Assembly (NCBI GenBank): GCA_947168585.1
Contig: CAMVMK010000002.1
Coordinates: forward strand, 48,579 to 112,578
Direction: 5' to 3'
DNA length: 64,000 nt
DNA from: an uncultured Fretibacterium sp.
Lineage (GTDB): Bacteria > Synergistota > Synergistia > Synergistales > Aminobacteriaceae
The notes beneath the pieces were generated by a model that did no database searches, was not told where the DNA came from, and was given only the letters and a program-made list of their open reading frames with translations. Below are positions 53,447 to 61,190 of this stretch, one piece after another. The position numbers and the translations under genes are program-made. Positions within the stretch are counted from its first letter, which is position 1; the number at the start of each line of letters is the position of its first letter.

Positions 53447-53596
53447 ATGGCAGACATAGTAGGACTTACCTGCACACAGTGCAAACGTCGCAACTATACG
53501 ACAACTGTAAATAAAAAGAAACAGCAGAAAAAACTCGAACTTAAAAAATTCTGCAAGTGGTGCAACGCTTCAGTTCTTCACAAAGAATCAAAGTAG
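53447..53596 (+). CDS. rpmG: 50S ribosomal protein bL33
   Basis: The 49-residue protein is bL33 with both zinc-binding pairs (CTQC and CKWC): LTCTQCKRRNYTTTVNKKK and the end KFCKWCNASVLHKESK. AAAGGA precedes the ATG. It opens the usual rpmG-tRNA-Trp-secE-nusG-rplKAJL cluster. Confidence 0.96.
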   Translation: MADIVGLTCTQCKRRNYTTTVNKKKQQKKLELKKFCKWCNASVLHKESK

Positions 53597-53625
53597 TTGC
53601 CAAAGATAAAATTTTGTTGTAGAAT
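53597..53625 (+). promoter_or_regulatory. promoter of tRNA-Trp and secE-nusG
   Basis: TTGCCA (53597-53602) and TAGAAT (53620-53625) are exactly 17 bases apart, 21 bases before the tRNA. Confidence 0.75.
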
Positions 53626-53645
53626 TTAGCCCGTAATTTTCACGC

Positions 53646-53721
53646 AGGTCCGTGGCTCAATTGGCAGAGCACTGGTCTCCAAAACCGGGGGCTGTAGGTT
53701 CGAGTCCTACCGGGCCTGCCA
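53646..53721 (+). tRNA. tRNA-Trp (CCA anticodon)
   Basis: The acceptor arms AGGTCCG and CGGGCCT pair (one G-T), the anticodon loop reads TCTCCAAAA, the T arm holds GGTTCGAGTCC, and CCA is encoded. The position between rpmG and secE is the classic one for tRNA-Trp. Confidence 0.97.
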
Positions 53722-53747
53722 TTTTTTTATGGCAAAGGACAAAGCAA

Positions 53748-53960
53748 ATGGCAAAAACAGCAGAAAAAACCACGAAAATGTCTTCGCTCATGAATTTTAT
53801 TCGTGAAGCTAAGGCCGAACTCAAAAAAGTTACATGGCCGACAAGAAGGCAGATGTGGTATTGGACATTAGTTGTAATCGTTTTTACGCTTTGTGTGTCG
53901 TTATATTTGGGACTTATTGATTTTCTTCTTGCGTGGCTTTTCAGCGCACTTTTAGGTTAA
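53748..53960 (+). CDS. secE: preprotein translocase subunit SecE
   Basis: The 70-residue protein has the short SecE plan: a cytoplasmic amphipathic helix (MNFIREAKAELKKVTWPTRRQ) and one membrane helix (YWTLVVIVFTLCVSLYLGL). It clamps the SecYEG channel. The start is taken at MAKTAEKTTK; a longer frame would begin inside the tRNA. It is followed 9 bases later by nusG. Confidence 0.95.
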   Translation: MAKTAEKTTKMSSLMNFIREAKAELKKVTWPTRRQMWYWTLVVIVFTLCVSLYLGLIDFLLAWLFSALLG

Positions 53961-53969
53961 GGATTCAAG

Positions 53970-54506
53970 ATGCCCGGTGATCGTCAGTGGTACGTCGTCC
54001 AGACGTATGCAAGTTACGAAAACAGAGTAGAAGCCGACCTCAAGCAGCGTATTGCAGCCATGAATATGCAGGATAAAATTTTTAACGTCCTCGTGCCGAC
54101 TGAAAAACATATCGTAATTAAGGACGGAAAAAGCCGCGAAGTTACCAGAAAACTTTATCCGAGTTACGTAATGGTCGAGATGATTCTTGACGAACAGTCA
54201 TGGTACGCTGTAAGACACACGCCCGGAGTAACAGGTTTCATAGGCGCAGGAACTCACCCGATTCCGCTCTCTCAAGAAGAAGTCGACAGGGTTATGGCTA
54301 TAATTAATAAAGATAAAGAAAATCTTGATGTTGAAATAGACATAAAGCCCGGCGACACTGTCAGAGTTATTGCTGAAGGCGAAATGAAGGGTTTTACCGG
54401 TTCTGTTGTAGATGTAAATCTTAAAAAGAACAAAGTAAGATTCAAGAGTGAAGTTCTTGGCGGCGCAATTCTTGAGACGGATTACAAAGCGCTGGAAAAA
54501 ATTTAA
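53970..54506 (+). CDS. nusG: transcription termination/antitermination protein NusG
   Basis: The 178-residue protein has the NGN domain (WYVVQTYASYENRVEADL, YPSYVMVEM, VRHTPGVTGFIG) and a C-terminal KOW domain (GDTVRVIAEGEMKGFTGSV). It binds RNA polymerase, and Rho or S10. Confidence 0.97.
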   Translation: MPGDRQWYVVQTYASYENRVEADLKQRIAAMNMQDKIFNVLVPTEKHIVIKDGKSREVTRKLYPSYVMVEMILDEQSWYAVRHTPGVTGFIGAGTHPIPLSQEEVDRVMAIINKDKENLDVEIDIKPGDTVRVIAEGEMKGFTGSVVDVNLKKNKVRFKSEVLGGAILETDYKALEKI

Positions 54507-54579
54507 GGCATTAATTTTTTAATTTTTGCGAATATAAATAAGTAACTAAGTAACAGAACAGAAAGGAAAAATTTTTATT

Positions 54580-55005
54580 ATGGCTAAAAAAGTTGTAGGG
54601 CAGATTAAATTACAACTGCCAGCCGGCAAAGCGACACCCGCGCCCCCTGTAGGCCCTGCGCTTGGTCAGCACGGTGTAAACATTATGGAGTTTTGCAAGC
54701 AGTTTAACGCAAAAACTCAGGATCAGGCAGGTTTAGTAATTCCTGCGGTTATCACTGTTTACGCGGACAGAAGTTTCACGTTTGAGCTTAAAACTCCTCC
54801 GGCAGCAGTTTTATTGAAGAAAGCCGCTGGTATCGAGACAGCTTCAGGCGTTCCGAACAAGACCAAAGTCGCTAAATTGGCTCGCGCTAAAGTAAAAGAG
54901 ATCGCCGAAATGAAAATGAAAGATCTCAACGCTAACGACATCGAAGCAGCAATGCGGATGATCGAAGGCACAGCGCGTTCAATGGGTATCGACATCACGG
55001 ATTAA
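54580..55005 (+). CDS. rplK: 50S ribosomal protein uL11
   Basis: The 141-residue protein is L11: [26 protein letters not shown] at the N-terminus (Pro-rich linker) and the C-terminal RNA-binding [25 protein letters not shown]. It forms the GTPase-associated centre with 23S rRNA. Confidence 0.97.
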   Translation: MAKKVVGQIKLQLPAGKATPAPPVGPALGQHGVNIMEFCKQFNAKTQDQAGLVIPAVITVYADRSFTFELKTPPAAVLLKKAAGIETASGVPNKTKVAKLARAKVKEIAEMKMKDLNANDIEAAMRMIEGTARSMGIDITD

Positions 55006-55060
55006 TTTTTTAAGTCGGCGGGAGAGTTTTTTACTCGTAAAAACCGCAGGAGGTAAGAAT

Positions 55061-55765
55061 ATGAAGAGAAGTAAAAGATATAATGAAGCAGCCGCTAAAA
55101 TCGAGGCCGGAAAGTTATACGGACTTCGTGAAGCTGTCGAACTTTTCAAGAGTATTGCTACGGCGAAATTCAATGAAAGTATCGAAGTTCACGTGCGTTT
55201 AGGGATTGACCCGCGCCACGCTGACCAGCAGGTTAGAAGCACCGTCAGCCTTCCTCACGGAACGGGCGTAACTAAGAAAGTTTTAGTTATTACTCAGGGC
55301 GAAAAAATCAAAGAAGCTCAAGACGCAGGTGCAGATTTAGTCGGCGGCGAAGACATGGTTCAGCAGATTCAGGGCGGTTTCATGGACTTCGATGCAGTTA
55401 TCGCTACACCGGATATGATGAAATCAGTCGGACGTTTAGGAAAAGTCTTAGGCCCTCGCGGTTTAATGCCCAGTGCTAAGAGCGGAACAGTAACTTTTGA
55501 ACTTGCAAGCGCAGTCAAAGAAATTAAAGCAGGCCGTGTAGAGTTCAGAGCTGACAAAGCCGGAATTACTCACAACTCGGCAGGCAAAAAAGAATTTTCT
55601 ACGGATCAGCTTTATGATAACGTCAAAGCCTTGCTCGCAGCAATTTACAAAGTTCGCCCGGCTTCAGTAAAAGGCACTTATGTAAAGAGCATAGCAATCG
55701 CTCCGACTATGGGACCTGGAATAGCAGTTGATCCGGCACTTGCTCAGAAAGAGTTAGCTTTATAA
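55061..55765 (+). CDS. rplA: 50S ribosomal protein uL1
   Basis: The 234-residue protein is L1 ([44 protein letters not shown] quoted in parts, and [13 protein letters not shown]). It forms the L1 stalk and in many bacteria represses its own operon. AGGAGG precedes the ATG. Confidence 0.97.
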   Translation: MKRSKRYNEAAAKIEAGKLYGLREAVELFKSIATAKFNESIEVHVRLGIDPRHADQQVRSTVSLPHGTGVTKKVLVITQGEKIKEAQDAGADLVGGEDMVQQIQGGFMDFDAVIATPDMMKSVGRLGKVLGPRGLMPSAKSGTVTFELASAVKEIKAGRVEFRADKAGITHNSAGKKEFSTDQLYDNVKALLAAIYKVRPASVKGTYVKSIAIAPTMGPGIAVDPALAQKELAL

Positions 55766-55814
55766 AAATTTTTCGTTCGTTTTTTATTGAGTTTTTTAAG
55801 TAAAAAATTTTTTT

Positions 55815-55860
55815 CCGAAGACAGCAGAGGCTTTAATGCTTAAAAATTCTGCTCAGGAGA
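55815..55860 (+). ncRNA. ribosomal protein L10 leader
   Basis: CCGAAGACAGCAGAGG followed by TGCTTAAAAATTCTGC and TCAGGAG has the layout of the L10(L12)4-binding leader found before rplJ in many bacteria. It is followed by an attenuator terminator. Confidence 0.75.
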
Positions 55861-55890
55861 GAGAGTTAAATCATAAGCGTGAAATTGACG

Positions 55891-55925
55891 CTCCTCCTGA
55901 TATAATTTTCGGGAGGAGTTTTTTT
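55891..55925 (+). terminator. attenuator before rplJ
   Basis: CTCCTCC (55891-55897) and GGAGGAG (55912-55918) pair and are followed by seven T. Binding of L10-L12 to the leader presumably favours this terminator. Confidence 0.8.
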
Positions 55926-55955
55926 GTGAGACTTTTAAGGAGGTGAAAAATAAAT

Positions 55956-56492
55956 ATGCCGGCAAAAATTAAATATGAGCTTGTTGATGCTTTGAAAGAA
56001 AAACTTTCAAAAACTAAAGCCGTTTTCGTTGCTGAATATCGCGGAATGACAGTCGCACAGAGTACAGATCTGCGCAAAAAAGTCCGTGAGGCTGGCGGCG
56101 AGTTAAAAATTTCAAAGAACACTCTTTTCAAAATCGCTATGAAAGAAGTCGGAATGTCCGAACTTCCTGAAGAATTAACAAAAGGTCCGAACATTTATGC
56201 CCTTTGCTATGATGATCCCGTAGCGGTTGCGAAAGTCTTGAAAGAATACGCTAACGACAAGACTCAGAAAGCCTTTATTCTCAAAGGCGGTATGCTTGAA
56301 AATCAGCAGCTTACACTCGATCAGATTATGGCTCTCGCTGAGCTTCCGTCAAAAGAAGTTCTGCGCGGTCAGGTTGTCAGAACAATCGCGGCTCCGTTAT
56401 CGGGACTCGTCAATGTTTTGGCTGGTACAATGCGCAATTTCGTTACATGCCTTGCCCAAATCAGGGACAAGAAACAGGAAACTGCAGCGTAA
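55956..56492 (+). CDS. rplJ: 50S ribosomal protein uL10
   Basis: The 178-residue protein is L10 (KEKLSKTKAVFVAEYRGMTVAQ, LKISKNTLFKIAMKE, and a C-terminal helix that carries L7/L12 dimers). AAGGAGG precedes the ATG. Confidence 0.96.
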   Translation: MPAKIKYELVDALKEKLSKTKAVFVAEYRGMTVAQSTDLRKKVREAGGELKISKNTLFKIAMKEVGMSELPEELTKGPNIYALCYDDPVAVAKVLKEYANDKTQKAFILKGGMLENQQLTLDQIMALAELPSKEVLRGQVVRTIAAPLSGLVNVLAGTMRNFVTCLAQIRDKKQETAA

Positions 56493-56534
56493 AAAATTTT
56501 TATTTTTATATTATATTTGGAGGTAAATTTTATT

Positions 56535-56915
56535 ATGGCACACGAAGAAATTATTAAGGCTATTGAAGAAATGTCAGTACTTGAGCTTTCAGAATTAGTA
56601 AAGGCTCTCGAGGATAAGTTCGGAGTTTCAGCTTCAGCAGCTCCCATGATGATGGCAGCAATGCCCGGCGCAGCAGGCGCACCCGCAGCAGCAGCTGAGG
56701 AAAAGACAGAGTTTGATGTCGTCTATAAAGCACCCGGCGCAAACAAAATCAACGTCATCAAAGCAGTCCGCGAAATCACTTCACTCGGCTTGAAAGAAGC
56801 TAAAGACCTCGTAGACAACCCGCCGAAGAACATCAAAGAAGGCGTTTCTAAAGAAGAAGCCGAAGAAATTAAAAAGAAACTCACCGAGGCCGGTGCAGAA
56901 GTCGAAATTAAGTAG
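56535..56915 (+). CDS. rplL: 50S ribosomal protein bL12 (L7/L12)
   Basis: The 126-residue protein has the N-terminal dimerisation helices ([28 protein letters not shown]), an Ala-rich hinge and the C-terminal factor-binding domain ([27 protein letters not shown]). The start is MAHEEI at 56535 with GGAGG upstream. rpoB, which often follows, is not here; a terminator and an unrelated gene follow instead. Confidence 0.97.
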   Translation: MAHEEIIKAIEEMSVLELSELVKALEDKFGVSASAAPMMMAAMPGAAGAPAAAAEEKTEFDVVYKAPGANKINVIKAVREITSLGLKEAKDLVDNPPKNIKEGVSKEEAEEIKKKLTEAGAEVEIK

Positions 56916-56937
56916 TTTTATTTTTCGTGAAAATCAC

Positions 56938-56970
56938 GGAGGCTCGAATTTTTTAGGGCCTCTTTTGTTT
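56938..56970 (+). terminator. terminator after rplL
   Basis: GAGGC (56939-56943) and GCCTC (56958-56962) pair and are followed by TTTTGTTT. Confidence 0.7.
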
Positions 56971-56990
56971 ATATTCAAACGGAGGTTTTT

Positions 56991-57344
56991 ATGATGAATG
57001 CCCTTAAAAATAAGAAAAAAACAATAATTATTGCTATCGTTTGCGTACTTGTTGTGCTTAACATTATGTGGACGATTATGCAGAATAAATTTGCTCCTAA
57101 ACTTGAAGAAACAAATAAAACTATCGCCGCTCTTGAACAGAGAGTTGCAAAACTTGAGCAGGGCGGTTTCGCAAGCATGGCCGAATTAAAAGAAGATTTC
57201 GCGGCAATGAAAGCAGTTTCAGATAATTTAGCTGAACGTCTTAAAAATTCTCTCAAAGCCGAAGAAGATGAATTAGCTAATCTCGAATCCCAAGTAGCAG
57301 CTCAAAAAGCAAAAGTAGAGGCTCTCAAAAAAGCGACAGAATAA
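56991..57344 (+). CDS. single-span membrane protein with periplasmic coiled coil
   Basis: The 117-residue protein has a short basic N-terminus, one membrane helix (TIIIAIVCVLVVLNIMWTI) and about 80 residues of heptad-patterned coiled coil (LEETNKTIAALEQRVAKLEQ, then EEDELANLESQVAAQKAKVEALKKA). It resembles small envelope or division scaffolds, but I recognise no family. GGAGG lies 8 bases upstream. It has its own terminator. Confidence 0.75.
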   Translation: MMNALKNKKKTIIIAIVCVLVVLNIMWTIMQNKFAPKLEETNKTIAALEQRVAKLEQGGFASMAELKEDFAAMKAVSDNLAERLKNSLKAEEDELANLESQVAAQKAKVEALKKATE

Positions 57345-57377
57345 ATCTTTTTTATTCATACATCTCCATAAAAACTT

Positions 57378-57417
57378 ACTCTGATAACGCGGTTACGTTG
57401 TCAGAGTTTTTATTTTA
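57378..57417 (+). terminator. terminator after the coiled-coil protein gene
   Basis: CTCTGATAAC (57379-57388) and GTTGTCAGAG (57397-57406) form a 10-bp stem with one G-T pair, followed by TTTTTATTTT. Confidence 0.9.
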
Positions 57418-57479
57418 ATATTGATAGAGAGCGGATTTATAGAATTAAAAAATCAATAAAAATTTTCCCTCATAAATGC

Positions 57480-57507
57480 TTGACAATAATTAAAAATGAT
57501 ATATAAT
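57480..57507 (+). promoter_or_regulatory. strong promoter of the DUF1659-DUF2922 pair
   Basis: A perfect TTGACA (57480-57485) and perfect TATAAT (57502-57507) are 16 bases apart, the closest consensus promoter in the window. The leader contains TGTTC-GAGA-GAACA, a GNRA-capped hairpin (57514-57527), and a second GGC...GCC pairing. Confidence 0.85.
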
Positions 57508-57591
57508 GCTCTCATGTTCGAGAGAACAGAGGCCGAAGGAAACGGAAGCCGAAAAATTAAAAATTATAAAAAATAAAGGTGGTGAAAAATT

Positions 57592-57813
57592 ATGGCAGTA
57601 GTAAGCGATTTAACAAAAGTGTCAGTAGTTACGAAGCTCAACAACGGCACAGGAGAAGACGGCAAAGTAAAAACTTTAAGTCTTAATCTCGGAAGTCTTG
57701 ATGTTGATACGTACGAAGACCAGAAAGCTATGAATATCGTGAATTTACTTAGACCCTGCTTAGCTAAAGAAGTTTACGAAGTTCAGAAAGTTGAAGTCAG
57801 CATTTTAAGCTAA
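57592..57813 (+). CDS. DUF1659 family protein
   Basis: The 73-residue protein matches DUF1659 (VVTKLNNGTGEDGKVKTLSLNLGSLDVD and EVYEVQKVEVSILS). The family is common in Firmicutes and Synergistota and occurs next to DUF2922 genes; its function is unknown. Residues suggest a small beta-rich fold. AAGGTGGTG lies before the ATG. The strong promoter predicts high expression. Confidence 0.88.
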   Translation: MAVVSDLTKVSVVTKLNNGTGEDGKVKTLSLNLGSLDVDTYEDQKAMNIVNLLRPCLAKEVYEVQKVEVSILS

Positions 57814-57860
57814 CTCCTGTGAAAGCAGGCAGTAAATAAAAATTTAAGGAGGTGAAAAAA

Positions 57861-58079
57861 ATGGCAATTTCAACGAAATTATCGCTTAGTTTTACGAAAA
57901 GCAACGGGGACGCAATAAACATGAACTACGGCAACATCAAACAAGACGTCAGCGCAGCAAACGTAAAATCGCTCATGGAAGGCATTGTGGCGAACGGTTC
58001 AATCTTCGAGAAAGTCCCCGCCGCCATCAAAAGCGCGAAAATCATAACAACAGAAGAAACTGCAGTTGATCTCAGCTAA
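57861..58079 (+). CDS. DUF2922 family protein
   Basis: The 72-residue protein (start MAISTKLSLSF at 57861 after AAGGAGGTG) matches DUF2922 (LSLSFTKSNGDAINMNYGNIKQDVSAANVKSLMEGIVANGSIFEK). It is co-transcribed with the DUF1659 gene, 38 bases or so downstream, and the two are thought to act together; the role is unknown. A strong terminator follows. Confidence 0.88.
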   Translation: MAISTKLSLSFTKSNGDAINMNYGNIKQDVSAANVKSLMEGIVANGSIFEKVPAAIKSAKIITTEETAVDLS

Positions 58080-58111
58080 TTAAGTTTTAGGTTTTAATCA
58101 ATCTTTTCAAA

Positions 58112-58149
58112 AATCCCTTTCGGTGTCGCAAACCGGAGGGGATTTTTTT
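58112..58149 (+). terminator. terminator after the DUF2922 gene
   Basis: AATCCCTTTCGG pairs with CCGGAGGGGATT with small mismatches and is followed by seven T. Its position also suits convergent transcription from 58200. Confidence 0.85.
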
Positions 58150-58199
58150 ATGCCTGATTATAACACCTTTGCGTATAGGCAACACGGTTAAAATATTTT

Positions 58200-58715
58200 T
58201 TATCGAACAAGAATGAATGGCAATGTTGCCTCATAGCTACCGAAAGCAACGTCCATCATGTCGCAATATTCATAATTTGAATCATAAAAATCTTCTTTTT
58301 CTGAAGTTTTCCCGTCAGTGTTCATGAACGTCATTTCAAATATTCCCTGACGAAACGCATCGATACGCACAACGGAATATTTTTTCGCGGTATCGAATTT
58401 CACATCCGTATTCTCAACAGTCGCGTAAGGTTCTCCGCCGGTTTCTCCGTGTTTTGAGACAACAACCATTCCAATGCTGCCGCCCTTAATTGATATGAGA
58501 AGGATATTTTCGTGTTTATATTTGGCTAAGGCATTTCGGATAGTTTGAGCATTTGTAGCGTTTGCCGGCTTGTACTCTTTCAGAATAGACTCGATTTTAT
58601 CCTGAGAAGCAACTTTTTTCTTCGCGGATTTCTTTTTCGCCGCCATCGAAGCGGACGACAAACTAAGGACGAAACATAAAATTAATATTGCGGCAAAAAA
58701 TTTTTTAATTTTCAT
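58200..58715 (-). CDS. exported protein of unknown function
   Basis: The protein (171 residues from the ATG at 58715, with AAGGAG upstream) has a signal peptide (MKIKKFFAAILILCFVLSL, cleavage near SMA) and then a Lys-rich start (AKKKSAKKK). The rest is a compact mixed alpha/beta domain with a glycine-rich part (LISIKGGSIGMVVVSKHGETGG), a central EMTFMNTDG and an acidic tail part (EKEDFYDSNYEYCDMMD). I recognise no family. A run of eleven G lies upstream in its promoter region, suggesting variable expression. Confidence 0.75.
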   Translation of the reverse strand: MKIKKFFAAILILCFVLSLSSASMAAKKKSAKKKVASQDKIESILKEYKPANATNAQTIRNALAKYKHENILLISIKGGSIGMVVVSKHGETGGEPYATVENTDVKFDTAKKYSVVRIDAFRQGIFEMTFMNTDGKTSEKEDFYDSNYEYCDMMDVAFGSYEATLPFILVR

Positions 58716-58750
58716 GTTACTAAAACTCCTTACTAATAATTTTTTATAAA

Positions 58751-58782
58751 ATATTACCCCCCCCCCCATTAGAAAAAATCAA
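58751..58782 (-). promoter_or_regulatory. promoter with a G11 tract in the spacer
   Basis: On the minus strand TTGATT (58782-58777) and TAATAT (58756-58751) are 20 bases apart, and eleven of those bases are G (58767-58757). Loss of three G would give the optimal 17-base spacing. This is the design of transcriptional phase variation known from Neisseria surface-protein genes. Confidence 0.6.
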
Positions 58783-58881
58783 ATTCATCTGATTTTTTTA
58801 TAAGAATATAAGGAACTGTTATTTTTAATGAAAATTTTATAACGTTTTGATTTTTTCATTATAAAATATATTTTGCTAAAT

Positions 58882-58911
58882 TTGACGCGGTTTATATATG
58901 TAAGTTAAAAT
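58882..58911 (+). promoter_or_regulatory. promoter of glnN
   Basis: TTGACG (58882-58887) and TAAAAT (58906-58911) are 18 bases apart, about 70 bases before the start codon. The rest of the divergent gap 58716-58982 is AT-rich and shows nothing else. Confidence 0.5.
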
Positions 58912-58982
58912 AATTTTAATATTAAGCGTTTTTTATTAAAAAATTTTTGCTTAAATCATGAAAGGAATCTACAAAAAATAAA

Positions 58983-61106
58983 ATGCCGGAACGCGAATAT
59001 AAAACAATACATGAAATTTTCGGCTCGATGTTATTTGACGCTCGAGTAATGAAAGAAAAATTAAATCCTGACATTTATGAGCAGGTCATGGCCGCCATGG
59101 AAGGCCGACAGAGATTAAGTGCCGAAGCCGCTGACATTGTTGCCGGTGCTATGAAAGACTGGGCAATTTCAAAAGGCGCAACTCATTGGGCTCACTGGTT
59201 CCAGCCCCAGACAGAATTAACAGCTGAAAAACATCAGGCTTTCACAATGTCCGACACCGCCGGAAATCCTATGGAAGTTTTCAGAGGTCATCACTTGGCT
59301 CAAGGCGAACCCGATGCTTCGAGTTTCCCGTCAGCCGGTACACGTTCAACTTTTGAGGCACGCGGTTATTCAGCTTGGGATATAAGCAGCCCGGCTTTTA
59401 TCGTAAAAAGTCCTAAGGGCGGAACTTTATGTATTCCGACCGTGTTTTTGTCGTTTGACGGAACGCCGTTAGATTTGAAAACGCCGTTATTGCGCGCTCT
59501 TGATGCAGTTGAAAGCCGTGCTCTGAAATTATTAAAAACTTTAGGGCAGCGCGGAATTAAAAGCGTAAAAATGACTGTCGGAGCAGAACAGGAATATTTT
59601 TTGCTTGACCGCCCACGCGCGCAGTTAAGGCCGGATATAAGATTTTGCGGAAGAACTTTAATCGGTGCTCAGCCTGCTAAAGATCAAAAATTAGATCATC
59701 ATTATTTCGGAGCAATTCCGCCTCGTGTTCTGCGTTACATGGAAGACGTTGAAAGAGATTTAGCGCGTCTCGGAGTTTCTGTTTTGGCACGTCATAACGA
59801 AGTCGCAAGATGCCAGTTTGAATTTGCTCATTTATTTTCTGACGCTAACAGAGCCTGCGACCAAAACCAGATTTTAATGGAGACGATGAGAAAATTAGCG
59901 CGTCAGCATGAGTTAAGATTGTTGTTCCATGAAAAACCTTTTTACGGAATGAACGGAAGCGGCAAGCACACGAATATGTCTTTAGTTGACAGCGAGGGAA
60001 GAAATTTATTGAAGCCTTCGCACAGCCACAGACGCAACGTAATTTTCTTAACTTTCTTGTCGTCTGCTATTTTAGGAATGTCAAAATTTCACAGCTTACT
60101 TCAGGCCGTTATAGCTACGTCAGGAAATTTATTCAGGCTCGGAGGCCATGAAGCTCCCCCGTCAATTATAAGCGTCTATCTCGGCTCGGCTCTCACGGAT
60201 TTAATCCGCAGGCTTGATAATTCTGACGTTTCTCTGCCTGAACGCGGTGTTATGGACTTGGGGCTAGCTAAACTGCCGGATATTATTCCGTTTGATTCGG
60301 ATAGAAACAGGACTTCGCCCGTAGCTTTCACCGGCGATAAATTCGAGTTCCGCGCTCCTGGTTCGTCGCAGTCTGTCGCTCTGCCCGTTACGATGTTCGC
60401 GTCTTTATGGGCTTACGGAATTGACGAAGTTACGAAATTGCTTGAAGAAAGAATTTCCGCCGGTAAAGATCCAATCGATGCAGCATTAGACGCGGCTCGT
60501 GAGGCTTTCAGACGCGGAAGTAATATTTTATTTGAGGGCGATGCTTACACTAATGAATGGCACGAAGAAGCTAAACGGCGGGGCTTAATCGAAGCTGAGA
60601 CAATGCCGGACAGAATTGATTTATTATTGAAGCCCGAAAATAAAGAAATGCTCTCAAATATCGGCGTTTACCGTGCTCACGAACTTGAAAACCTGCATGA
60701 GGTCAGAATGGAAAGTTTTGCAACTGGTCTCGAAGTTGAAGCCGCTGTGCTTTACGATATGCTCTGGGAGGGAGTTTTGCCGGCGTTCTCTAAGCAGTTA
60801 ATTTTAGAGAAAAATTCTCTGAGTAATTTTGACGGAATTGATTTCGGAGACTGCACACCGTGGCGCGATTATGTCAACGGGATCGGACGCGCTAAAAATG
60901 CTTTGATTAAAGACGCTCAAAACTTATACGAACTCAAAGGTCGGCTTTCAAGCCTTAATGCCCGTCAGCGTTCGGATTTATTAACCGGCGAGATTATTCC
61001 GTTAATGGATTCGATCAGAGCAAAATGCGATGCAGCAGAAGTAACTATAGCCGCAGATATTTGGCCGTATCCGATTTATAGAAATTTATTATCGTTATCG
61101 GCGTAA
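58983..61106 (+). CDS. glnN: glutamine synthetase type III
   Basis: At 707 residues this is the large GSIII type: FGSMLFDARVMKEKL at the N-terminus, HWFQPQTELTAEKHQAF, MTVGAEQEYFLLDR (catalytic Glu), HNEVARCQFEFAHLFSDANRA quoted in part, YGMNGSGKHTNMSL, and the long C-terminal extension. It makes glutamine from glutamate, ammonia and ATP. GSIII is found in Bacteroidota, Synergistota, some Firmicutes and Cyanobacteria. No regulator is adjacent. Confidence 0.97.
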   Translation: MPEREYKTIHEIFGSMLFDARVMKEKLNPDIYEQVMAAMEGRQRLSAEAADIVAGAMKDWAISKGATHWAHWFQPQTELTAEKHQAFTMSDTAGNPMEVFRGHHLAQGEPDASSFPSAGTRSTFEARGYSAWDISSPAFIVKSPKGGTLCIPTVFLSFDGTPLDLKTPLLRALDAVESRALKLLKTLGQRGIKSVKMTVGAEQEYFLLDRPRAQLRPDIRFCGRTLIGAQPAKDQKLDHHYFGAIPPRVLRYMEDVERDLARLGVSVLARHNEVARCQFEFAHLFSDANRACDQNQILMETMRKLARQHELRLLFHEKPFYGMNGSGKHTNMSLVDSEGRNLLKPSHSHRRNVIFLTFLSSAILGMSKFHSLLQAVIATSGNLFRLGGHEAPPSIISVYLGSALTDLIRRLDNSDVSLPERGVMDLGLAKLPDIIPFDSDRNRTSPVAFTGDKFEFRAPGSSQSVALPVTMFASLWAYGIDEVTKLLEERISAGKDPIDAALDAAREAFRRGSNILFEGDAYTNEWHEEAKRRGLIEAETMPDRIDLLLKPENKEMLSNIGVYRAHELENLHEVRMESFATGLEVEAAVLYDMLWEGVLPAFSKQLILEKNSLSNFDGIDFGDCTPWRDYVNGIGRAKNALIKDAQNLYELKGRLSSLNARQRSDLLTGEIIPLMDSIRAKCDAAEVTIAADIWPYPIYRNLLSLSA

Positions 61107-61116
61107 AATTTTAATT

Positions 61117-61144
61117 CCTCATTCCTAACTCCTCATTCCTCATT
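61117..61144 (-). repeat. heptamer array, 4 units
   Basis: CCTCATT, CCTAACT, CCTCATT, CCTCATT (plus strand) begin 10 bases after the glnN stop codon. Confidence 0.8.
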
Positions 61145-61190
61145 AAAAATTAAATTTCGCGTTATAATATTTTCAATTCACGAACAGGAG

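Noticed and set aside
53652..53747. N-terminal extension of secE
   Set aside because: The upstream codons lie inside tRNA-Trp; the ATG at 53748 has a ribosome-binding site and gives the normal SecE N-terminus.
55871..56194. 107-codon frame antisense to the L10 leader and rplJ
   Set aside because: It runs through a structured attenuator and a ribosomal protein gene and has no start context.
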